A stretch of 5,736 nucleotides of DNA from Verrucomicrobiaceae bacterium (GTDB lineage Bacteria; Verrucomicrobiota; Verrucomicrobiae; Verrucomicrobiales; Akkermansiaceae): NCBI GenBank assembly GCA_947372405.1, contig CANBTO010000354.1, positions 1 to 5,736 of the forward strand, given 5' to 3'. Made by a program: the position numbers and the translations under genes. The notes under the pieces were generated by a model. The model worked only from the letters and a program-made list of their open reading frames with translations. It had not been told where the DNA came from and searched no databases. Shown one piece after another: positions 1-5,736 of this stretch (position 1 is its first letter; every line of letters starts with the position of its first letter).

Positions 1-1
1 C

Positions 2-829
2 ACCGCGAAAAAGAAAATCGTCTTCGTCGCCGGTAAGCCCAGCCACGGCCCGGGCGATCACGAACACCGCGCCGGTTGTATGTTGCTCGCCGACCAACTC
101 AACAAAAGCGGCCTGCCCGTCGCGGCGGTGGTCACGATCAACGGTTGGCCCGCTGATAAGTCGATCTTCGTCGGCGCCGCAGCCATCGTCATTTACGCGG
201 ATGGCGGTGGTGGTCACCCGGCCCTCAAGGAACTTGACGATTTGAAAAAATTCGCCGCCGCAGGTATGGGCATTGGCTGCCTCCATTATGCCGTGGAAAT
301 TCCCAAGGGTGAACCCGGCAATGTCTTCCTCGATACCATCGGCGGCTATTTTGAAACCGACTGGTCAGTCAATCCGACCTGGCAAGCCAATTTTAAACTC
401 CCCAAGCACGCCGTTACCCAAGGTGTTCATGACTTCGGCACCAACGATGAGTGGTATTATCACATGCGTTTCCGCGACGGCATGGTCGGCGTTACACCCA
501 TTCTAACCGACCTGCCGCCCGCCTCCAGTCTTAGCCGCAAGGACGGCCCGCATGAGGGCAATCCCGAAGTCCGTGCGGCCGTTCTGGACCGCAAAGAACC
601 CCAACATGTGATGTGGGTTTGTGAACGTCCCGCTGCGACCGGCGGTGGCCGTGGCTTTGGTTTCTGCGGGGGACATTACCATAAAAACTGGCAGAACGAC
701 GACCAACGCCGCCTCGTCCTCCATGCCATTGTGTGGATCGCCGGCTTGGAAGTCCCGAAAGACGGAGTTCCCGCCCCGACTCCGACCGATGAGGAAATGC
801 AGGCGAACCTCGACAAAAAAGGCCGCTGA
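2..829 (+). CDS. ThuA-like domain protein, 5' partial
   Basis: The frame is open from the left edge, so the true start lies upstream; 275 residues are visible, ending at TGA 827-829. The ATG at 80 is internal, because the 26 codons before it encode the conserved first strand and loop of the domain (KKIVFVAGKPSHGPGDHEH). Numbering from the window edge, other hallmarks are DGGGGHP (67-73), GCLHYAVE (92-99, Cys93 and His95), NDEWYYHMRF (148-157) and GGHYHKNW (224-231). These match the ThuA-like family, which has a class I glutamine amidotransferase-like fold, in the version common in Verrucomicrobiota and Planctomycetota. ThuA was named for trehalose utilisation, but the biochemical role of this PVC type is not established. 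In PVC genomes such domains often neighbour, or are fused to, the dehydrogenase family encoded at 3173, which supports a shared job in sugar metabolism (inference). Whether it is exported cannot be judged. Family call is confident, function is not. Confidence 0.9.
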   Translation, partial: TAKKKIVFVAGKPSHGPGDHEHRAGCMLLADQLNKSGLPVAAVVTINGWPADKSIFVGAAAIVIYADGGGGHPALKELDDLKKFAAAGMGIGCLHYAVEIPKGEPGNVFLDTIGGYFETDWSVNPTWQANFKLPKHAVTQGVHDFGTNDEWYYHMRFRDGMVGVTPILTDLPPASSLSRKDGPHEGNPEVRAAVLDRKEPQHVMWVCERPAATGGGRGFGFCGGHYHKNWQNDDQRRLVLHAIVWIAGLEVPKDGVPAPTPTDEEMQANLDKKGR

Positions 830-867
830 TTTTTCCCCTCTATCACCTGTAGGTTCTGCTTCACATC

Positions 868-1863
868 ATGAAACGCTTCGCCCTCTGCGCCAGTCTTGCC
901 CTCGCCGCGACCGCGTTGTTAGTCGCGGAACCCGCTGCCTATGATCCGCTAACTGTGCCGGGCAAGCCGATCGATTCAAAAACCTTCGCCGTGCACGATG
1001 CCAAGCGCGACCGCACTTTGCCCATCCGCGTCTATCTGCCAGAAACGCATCAGCCCGCCGCAGTCATCCTGTTTTCCCATGGCCTCGGCGGCTCGCGGAA
1101 TAACAACCCCTATCTCGGCAACCATTGGGCGGCCCGTGGCTATGTCGTCGTCTTCATCCAGCACCCCGGCAGCGATGCTGAGGTCTGGAAAGACAAGCCG
1201 CTCCTCGAACGCATGGGCGCGATGAAGAGTGCCGCGAGCGTCGAGAATTTCCTGCTCAGAGCCCAAGACATCCCCGCCGTCATTGATGCCTTGGAAATCT
1301 GGAATCGGGAAAACGCTCACCCGCTCCATGGCCGGCTCGATCTCGCCCACCTCGGCATGTCCGGCCATTCCTTCGGTGCCATCACTACCCAAGCCGTCGC
1401 TGGCGAATCCTTCATCGAGAAGAATCTCCCATTCCTCGAACCCCGCATCCGAGCCGCCGTCATGATGAGCCCGTCCCCGCCGGAGCTTGGTGATCCCACC
1501 ACCGCCTTTCCCCCGATCAAAATCCCATGCCTGCTCATGACTGGCACCGCAGACGTCAGCCCCATCGGCACCACCCCCACCGCCGCCGACCGCTTGAAAG
1601 TTTTCCCTAATCTAACATCAGCACCCGCTTGGCAGGTGGTGCTCGATCACGCCGAGCACATGACCTTCAACGAGGTCGATCTCTTTCACCAACCCATCAA
1701 AGATCCCCGCTACCACCGCGCCATCCTCGCACTAACAACCGCCTTTTGGGATACGCAGTTAAAAAGCGACCCCGCCGCGAAAAAGTGGCTGAATGGTGAT
1801 GCCGCGCGGTCCGTGCTGGTGCCAGCAGACAAGTGGGAAATGAATGTGAAAGCGAAGGAGTGA
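868..1863 (+). CDS. Exported alpha/beta hydrolase (acetylhydrolase / dienelactone hydrolase-like)
   Basis: This 331-residue protein begins with a signal peptide: basic MKRF, a hydrophobic stretch to about residue 20, then probable cleavage near AEPAA (20-24). The mature part is a serine alpha/beta hydrolase. SHGLGG (70-75) is the oxyanion-hole loop, GHSFG (166-170) is the nucleophile elbow with Ser168, Asp229 in GTADVSP is the likely acid, and His264 in HAEHMTF is the likely base (His261 is the alternative). The layout resembles platelet-activating-factor acetylhydrolase-like and dienelactone hydrolase-like proteins, so it probably hydrolyses an ester outside the cytoplasm; the substrate is unknown. 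ATG 868 is the only ATG, GTG or TTG between the in-frame stop TAG 850-852 and the signal peptide. No good Shine-Dalgarno precedes it; the nearest purine patch (AGG 851-853) is too far upstream and weak. The 38-nt gap after the ThuA-like gene suggests co-transcription. Confidence 0.9.
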   Translation: MKRFALCASLALAATALLVAEPAAYDPLTVPGKPIDSKTFAVHDAKRDRTLPIRVYLPETHQPAAVILFSHGLGGSRNNNPYLGNHWAARGYVVVFIQHPGSDAEVWKDKPLLERMGAMKSAASVENFLLRAQDIPAVIDALEIWNRENAHPLHGRLDLAHLGMSGHSFGAITTQAVAGESFIEKNLPFLEPRIRAAVMMSPSPPELGDPTTAFPPIKIPCLLMTGTADVSPIGTTPTAADRLKVFPNLTSAPAWQVVLDHAEHMTFNEVDLFHQPIKDPRYHRAILALTTAFWDTQLKSDPAAKKWLNGDAARSVLVPADKWEMNVKAKE

Positions 1864-1881
1864 AATTACACTATTCTAGGA

Positions 1882-1902
1882 GTGTGGCCGTCTCGCCCAC
1901 AC
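1882..1902. repeat. Compact palindrome in intergenic gap, possible dispersed REP-like element
   Basis: GTGTGG (1882-1887) pairs with CCACAC (1897-1902). After one C-C mismatch (1888/1896), CG (1889-1890) pairs with CG (1894-1895), leaving a TCT loop. The element sits 18 nt after the hydrolase stop, in the only gap here longer than 40 nt. No run of T follows it, so it is a poor intrinsic terminator. The core CGTCTCG inside a GC-rich palindrome resembles short dispersed intergenic palindromes that I recall from PVC genomes. Repeat status cannot be shown from one copy. The rest of the gap (1864-1957) shows an AT-rich patch near 1939-1950 but no promoter I can defend. Confidence 0.5.
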
Positions 1903-1957
1903 GTCACCGCGCCCCACGAACCCATAAGCAAGACACCCAATTTAAACACATCTAACC

Positions 1958-3133
1958 ATGAAACTCATTGCCACTCTCATTCTCTTTTTAACCCTTCCCG
2001 GACTCACCGCTGAAGTCAGTTGGGAAACCAAGAAACTCAGCGACAAGTTCTACTCCGAGGGCGGAGCAATTGCCGACATGAACAAGGATGGAAAGATGGA
2101 TATTGTCTCCGGCCCGTTCTGGTATGAGGGGCCAGATTTCAAGGTGCAGCATGAAATCTACGAAGCCAAGGCGGTAGATCCCCACGGTTATTCGGATGCA
2201 TTCTTAGAGTTCGCGCCGGACATCAATGGCGATGGCTGGCCGGACGTTCTCATCATCAGTTGGCCGGGCAAAGGAGCGTGGTGGTTAGAAAATCCCAAAG
2301 GCGGCACGGCAGCTTGGGTGAAGCATCCGATCATGGATGTGGTCGATTGCGAGTCGCCATTGTTCACTGACCTAACAGGCGACGGGAAACCGGAAATCGT
2401 CTGTGCGCAGAAAGGCTCATATGGCTACGCCTCACCACCGGCGGATCCGACACAGCCATGGCCATTCGTCGCGATCACGCCGCCAGACAAGTCCGTTTTT
2501 CGCTACACCCACGGCCAAGGCGTCGGGGATGTCGATGGCGATGGCTTGCCGGACCTCATCGAAAAACGCGGTTGGTGGAAAAATCCGGGTAAAGCTGGCG
2601 GTGAGTGGACGCTCCACCCGATCCCATTCAAGGGCAATGGTGGCGCACAGATGTATATTTATGATTTCAATGGCGATGGGAAAAACGACATCATTTCCGT
2701 GATCGATGCCCATGCCTATGGCTTGTCGTGGTTCGAGCAAACCGCAGACGGCTGGATAGAGCATCCGATCCTGACCAAAGATGCGGCAACTTCCGCCGGT
2801 GGTCTGGTGATCGCGCAAATGCACGGTGTGGACTTCCTTGATGTCGATGGCGACGGGATCAAAGATCTGATCACCGGGAAACGTTTTTGGGCGCACCCGC
2901 CGGGGGCCGATGGCAAGGGTGGCGATCCCGGCGTGAACGACCCGGCGCTGCTGTTCTGGTTGAAGGTCACCCGCGAGGGCGGGGTGGTGAAATTCACGCC
3001 GAAGACGATTCATTCCGACTCCGGCGTAGGAGTGATGCTGCCAAGTGGCGATGCGAACGGCGACGGCTTCCCTGATTTTCTAACTGCTAACAAAAAAGGC
3101 ACCTTCATTCATATTCAGAAGCGCGAGCCTTGA
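1958..3133 (+). CDS. Exported FG-GAP/VCBS-repeat seven-bladed beta-propeller protein
   Basis: This 391-residue protein has a signal peptide (MKLIATLILFLTLPGLTA, cleavage likely after Ala18). The mature part carries seven Asp-rich calcium loops of the form DxDxDGxxD at residues 40-48, 88-96, 138-146 (ending in Glu), 191-199, 236-244, 295-303 and 365-373. They are spaced 45-70 residues apart, as expected for one loop per blade of a seven-bladed FG-GAP/VCBS propeller. Several blades also share an aromatic segment (FWYEGP, WWLENP, GWWKNP, SWFEQ) followed by H-P-I, as in KHPI, LHPI and EHPI. There is no catalytic motif or membrane anchor, so a binding or scaffold role at the cell surface is likelier than an enzyme, though this is inference. 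ATG 1958 is the only usable start after the in-frame TAA at 1943-1945, and no Shine-Dalgarno is visible. Proline codons are mostly CCG, unlike the hydrolase gene upstream. It lies 39 nt before the dehydrogenase-type gene. Confidence 0.92.
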   Translation: MKLIATLILFLTLPGLTAEVSWETKKLSDKFYSEGGAIADMNKDGKMDIVSGPFWYEGPDFKVQHEIYEAKAVDPHGYSDAFLEFAPDINGDGWPDVLIISWPGKGAWWLENPKGGTAAWVKHPIMDVVDCESPLFTDLTGDGKPEIVCAQKGSYGYASPPADPTQPWPFVAITPPDKSVFRYTHGQGVGDVDGDGLPDLIEKRGWWKNPGKAGGEWTLHPIPFKGNGGAQMYIYDFNGDGKNDIISVIDAHAYGLSWFEQTADGWIEHPILTKDAATSAGGLVIAQMHGVDFLDVDGDGIKDLITGKRFWAHPPGADGKGGDPGVNDPALLFWLKVTREGGVVKFTPKTIHSDSGVGVMLPSGDANGDGFPDFLTANKKGTFIHIQKREP

Positions 3134-3172
3134 GTTTCCAGCCTGACGCTGAACCCTATTTTTGATATTCGC

Positions 3173-5736
3173 ATGAGATTCCTCATCCCTTTGTTCGGCA
3201 TACTAGCCGGTTTGACAGCCACCGCCTTTTCCGCACCCGCCTTCGAGTTCAAGGACGGTGATCGTATCGCCCTCGTCGGCGATGCATTCATCGAACGCGA
3301 GCAATACCAAGGTTGGATCGAACTCGCCGCGACCGTCCAAGTTCCCGAGCGCAACGTCACGTTTCGCAACCTCGGTTGGAATGCCGACACGCCTGCCGGA
3401 GATTCCCGCAGTGGCCTCAGCCTCGTCCAAGCAGGTCACGAATCTCCGGCGGAAGGCTGGCAACAGCTCCAAAACCAACTCACCACCTACAAGCCTAGCG
3501 TCATCGTCCTCGGCTACGGCATGGCCGCTTCACTCCCCGGCGGCGGCACCCCTGAGGACTTCCAGAAAAACCTTGAGCGCCTCCTCGATGCCGCACCCGC
3601 GCTTACCGGCGGCACGCCCCGTTTTCTCATCCTCGGCCCTCCGCCACACTTCACTCAGGCCTCGGCGCTGCCCGCCGAAATCGCCAGTCACCGAGCTTCT
3701 CTAACTGCCATCAACCGCATCCTCGCCGGCACCGCCGCCAAACGAAACATCCCCTTCGTTCCTCTAGCTGAGTTAGAGCAGAATCCCACCTACTCCCAAA
3801 ATGGCATTCATCTAAATGGAGATGGTTACAAAGCCGCCGCACGCTTCATCGAAAAATCCCTCGGCTGGAAACCACTGCCATGGGATCAAGGCGAAAACGC
3901 CGCCGTCCTGCGCCAGCATATTCTCACCAAGAACGAGTGGTTCTTCAATCGCTCCCGCCCGGCGAATATGGCCTACATCTTCGGTTTCAGGAAACGTGAG
4001 CAAGGCCGCAATGCCGGAGAAATCCCACGTTTCGATGAACTCGTCACTGCTGAAGAAACTGCCATCGCAAAAATGCGCGACCTTTCCAAAAGCGCCATCA
4101 CTCCTCTAACGGCTCCTGTTAGCCAATCGCAATTTGCGAAAATCACCCCCCAGCCCCACCCCGCATTCACCGTCGCCGATGGCTTTGAAGTCACGCTCTG
4201 GGCCGAGAATCCACTTCTCCACAAGCCCACCCAAATGAACTTCGATCCACGCGGTCGCCTCTGGGTCGCCAGTTCCATGAGCTACCCGCAAGTCGAAGTC
4301 GGTCAGACTCCCGACGATAAAATTCTCATCCTCGAAGACACCGACCACGACGGCAGTGCGGACAAGTCCACCATCTTTGCCTCGGGCCTGATGATGCCCA
4401 CCGCCGTCATGCCCGGCGATGGCGGGGCTTACGTCGCGCAAAGCACCGACCTCCTGCATTTCGAGGACACCGATGGCGATGGCAAAAGCGATGTCAAAAC
4501 CCGCGTCCTCAGCGGCTTCGGCACCGAAGATACCCACCACAATCTCCACACCCTCCGCCGTGGTCCCGACGGTCGCCTGTGGATGAACCAATCCGTTTAC
4601 ACCCGCACCGATACCGAAACCCCACATGGCATCGTGCGCTTGAGATCGGGCGGCGTCTATCGCTTCGATCCGGTGACGTCGGATCTTAAAATTATGTTCC
4701 GCGGCCTGTGGAATACCTGGGGCCATCAGTTTGATTTCTATGGTCAATCTTTTCTAACTGACGGTGCCGGATCGAGCGGCATCAACTGGGGCGTCCCCGA
4801 TGCGATGTATGCCGCCTACTCGGGGGCGCAGCGGCTCCTCGATGGAGTTAGTCCGGGCGGCTATCCGAAATTTTGCAGTCTAGAAATCATCGAGTCGCCG
4901 CATTTTCCCGCTGATTGGCAGGGCAATCTCATCACTTGTGACTTCCGTGCCCACCGCGTCGTCCGCTTTTCCATTGCCGATCAGGGTGCCGGATACGTCA
5001 CTCAAGCGCTGCCGGACCTCATCCGGACCGACGACGTGAATTTTCGTCCGATCGATGTGAAAATCGGTCCCGACGGCGCGCTCTACATCGCCGATTGGTC
5101 GAACCCGATCATTAACCACGGCGAAGTTGATTTCCGCGATCCGCGCCGCGATCGCGAACACGGGCGCATCTGGAAAGTCACTCGCAAAGGCAGCCCGCTG
5201 CTCAAGCCGCGCGACTTCACCAAGTTGCCTGAAAATGAATTGCTAGAGGCACTCGCCAGCAACGTGCGCTATGACCGCGAGCAAGCGACCGCCGTGCTGC
5301 ATGAAAGCAAGTCGAAGACTCTGCCTGCGGCGATTCAGCAGTGGCAGGCAAACGCAAAGGATGACCGCACGTTGCTCGCCGCGCTATGGTTGAGCGAAGG
5401 CCGCAACGTCCGAGACTTCGACTTGTTGAACAAAGTCATTCGTTGCAAAACCGGAGAAGTCCGCGCTGCCGGGATTCGCATGCTGGCCGATGAGCTGCCC
5501 GCCATGGCCACCCAGGATGCACTCATGATTTTAAAAACCGCGAGCACGGATGATTTCGCACGGGTTCGCATCGAGGCAATCCGCACGCTATCGAAACTCC
5601 CCGGCTGGGAACCGATGGATGCCGCGCTGGCTGCGTTGGAAAAGCCGACGGATCGTTTCATCGAATACGCGCTTTGGTTGAGCATTCAAGGACAAGGCGA
5701 GGAATGGCTTGCTGCCTTGTTCGAAAACAAACTGAA
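3173..5736 (+). CDS. SGNH-like domain fused to PVC-type putative membrane-bound dehydrogenase and HEAT-like repeats, 3' partial
   Basis: The frame stays open from ATG 3173 to the right edge: 854 complete codons, no stop. Domains in order: signal peptide (1-21, cleavage near AFSA/PA); SGNH-hydrolase-like fold (about 25-230) with blocks at GDAF (36-39), RNLGW (65-69), GYGMAAS (114-120) and NGIHLNGDGY (210-219); a PVC-typical linker with FFNRSRPAN (257-265) and FGFRKREQGRNAGEIP (270-285); a sorbosone/glucose dehydrogenase-like propeller (about 331-670). The propeller has calcium-type loops DTDHDGSAD (389-397) and DTDGDGKSD (432-440), THHNLH (454-459), WGHQFD (516-521), FRPIDVKIGPDGALYIADW (624-642) and HGRIWKV (663-669). 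HEAT-like helical repeats follow (about 676 on; VRAAGIR at 763, RVRIEAIR at 797). The propeller matches TIGR02604; relatives often end in a CxxCH cytochrome c domain, and no CxxCH occurs in the visible part. Likely a periplasmic, membrane-associated sugar or polyol oxidase (inference). The SGNH catalytic residues look lost, with Ala38 at the serine position. ATG 3173 is the only standard start after the preceding gene's stop; no Shine-Dalgarno is seen. Confidence 0.92.
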   Translation, partial: MRFLIPLFGILAGLTATAFSAPAFEFKDGDRIALVGDAFIEREQYQGWIELAATVQVPERNVTFRNLGWNADTPAGDSRSGLSLVQAGHESPAEGWQQLQNQLTTYKPSVIVLGYGMAASLPGGGTPEDFQKNLERLLDAAPALTGGTPRFLILGPPPHFTQASALPAEIASHRASLTAINRILAGTAAKRNIPFVPLAELEQNPTYSQNGIHLNGDGYKAAARFIEKSLGWKPLPWDQGENAAVLRQHILTKNEWFFNRSRPANMAYIFGFRKREQGRNAGEIPRFDELVTAEETAIAKMRDLSKSAITPLTAPVSQSQFAKITPQPHPAFTVADGFEVTLWAENPLLHKPTQMNFDPRGRLWVASSMSYPQVEVGQTPDDKILILEDTDHDGSADKSTIFASGLMMPTAVMPGDGGAYVAQSTDLLHFEDTDGDGKSDVKTRVLSGFGTEDTHHNLHTLRRGPDGRLWMNQSVYTRTDTETPHGIVRLRSGGVYRFDPVTSDLKIMFRGLWNTWGHQFDFYGQSFLTDGAGSSGINWGVPDAMYAAYSGAQRLLDGVSPGGYPKFCSLEIIESPHFPADWQGNLITCDFRAHRVVRFSIADQGAGYVTQALPDLIRTDDVNFRPIDVKIGPDGALYIADWSNPIINHGEVDFRDPRRDREHGRIWKVTRKGSPLLKPRDFTKLPENELLEALASNVRYDREQATAVLHESKSKTLPAAIQQWQANAKDDRTLLAALWLSEGRNVRDFDLLNKVIRCKTGEVRAAGIRMLADELPAMATQDALMILKTASTDDFARVRIEAIRTLSKLPGWEPMDAALAALEKPTDRFIEYALWLSIQGQGEEWLAALFENKL

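Noticed and set aside
815..836. A-run and T-run flanking GGCCGCTGA at the end of the ThuA-like gene, suggesting a terminator.
   Set aside because: Only A-T pairs would form the stem, there is no GC-rich hairpin, and the next gene begins 38 nt after the stop.
2224..2553. Near-identical DNA words (GGCGATGGC...GCCGGAC) recurring as a possible DNA repeat.
   Set aside because: They encode the DxDxDGxxD calcium loops of successive propeller blades, so protein-level repetition explains them.
2432..3013. Open frame of 193 codons on the minus strand.
   Set aside because: It mirrors the Asp-rich repeats of the propeller gene on the other strand and shows no independent protein signature.
3131..3175. 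The propeller gene and the dehydrogenase gene are in the same frame, separated by one TGA and 13 open codons, so readthrough or a sequencing error could join them.
   Set aside because: The downstream protein starts with its own signal peptide (MRFLIPLFGILAG) right at ATG 3173, and the upstream protein already has seven complete repeats. Two separate genes fit better, and sharing a frame has a one-in-three chance.
4106..4122. Inverted repeat CTAAC/GTTAG with a 7-nt spacer.
   Set aside because: It is a 5-bp stem inside coding sequence, in a low-conservation stretch before the dehydrogenase domain, and chance explains it.
4106..4747. Long open frame of 213 codons on the minus strand.
   Set aside because: It lies wholly opposite the strongly supported dehydrogenase gene, has no recognisable domain, and is typical of antisense frames in GC-rich coding DNA.

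Overview
The window looks like chromosomal DNA of a PVC-superphylum bacterium, most likely Verrucomicrobiota, with Planctomycetota as the alternative. The case rests on protein families: a ThuA-like protein of the PVC type, a secreted FG-GAP/VCBS propeller, and a very large protein joining an SGNH-like domain to the 'putative membrane-bound dehydrogenase' propeller (the Pirellula/Verrucomicrobium type, TIGR02604) and helical repeats. This assignment comes from sequence recognition, not a database search. Base composition is moderately GC-rich throughout.

All genes lie on the + strand. Positions 2-829 hold a ThuA-like protein whose 5' end is outside the window. After 38 nt comes an exported alpha/beta hydrolase (868-1863). 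A 94-nt gap follows, carrying a compact palindrome (1882-1902). Next is an exported seven-repeat calcium-loop beta-propeller (1958-3133). After 39 nt, an 854-codon reading frame starts at 3173 and runs off the right edge. It has a signal peptide, a degenerate SGNH domain, a PVC-specific linker, a dehydrogenase-type propeller with two Asp-rich loops, and HEAT-like repeats. Its usual C-terminal cytochrome c domain, if present, lies beyond the window. None of the visible starts has a convincing Shine-Dalgarno sequence.

The three genes with visible starts encode signal peptides, so the products probably act in the periplasm or at the cell surface. Short gaps on one strand suggest co-transcription, perhaps in two units (ThuA plus hydrolase; propeller plus dehydrogenase) separated by the palindrome-bearing gap. 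A reasonable inference is extracytoplasmic processing of a carbohydrate or similar compound: ester removal by the hydrolase and oxidation by the dehydrogenase, with electrons passed to a cytochrome. The substrate cannot be read from the sequence.

The points most worth a second look are the loss of the expected catalytic residues in the SGNH domain of the large protein, a sharp change in codon usage inside that same gene near 4630-4670, and the palindrome. No RNA genes, CRISPR array, transposase, integrase or tRNA were seen, and no stretch over 300 nt lacks a gene.
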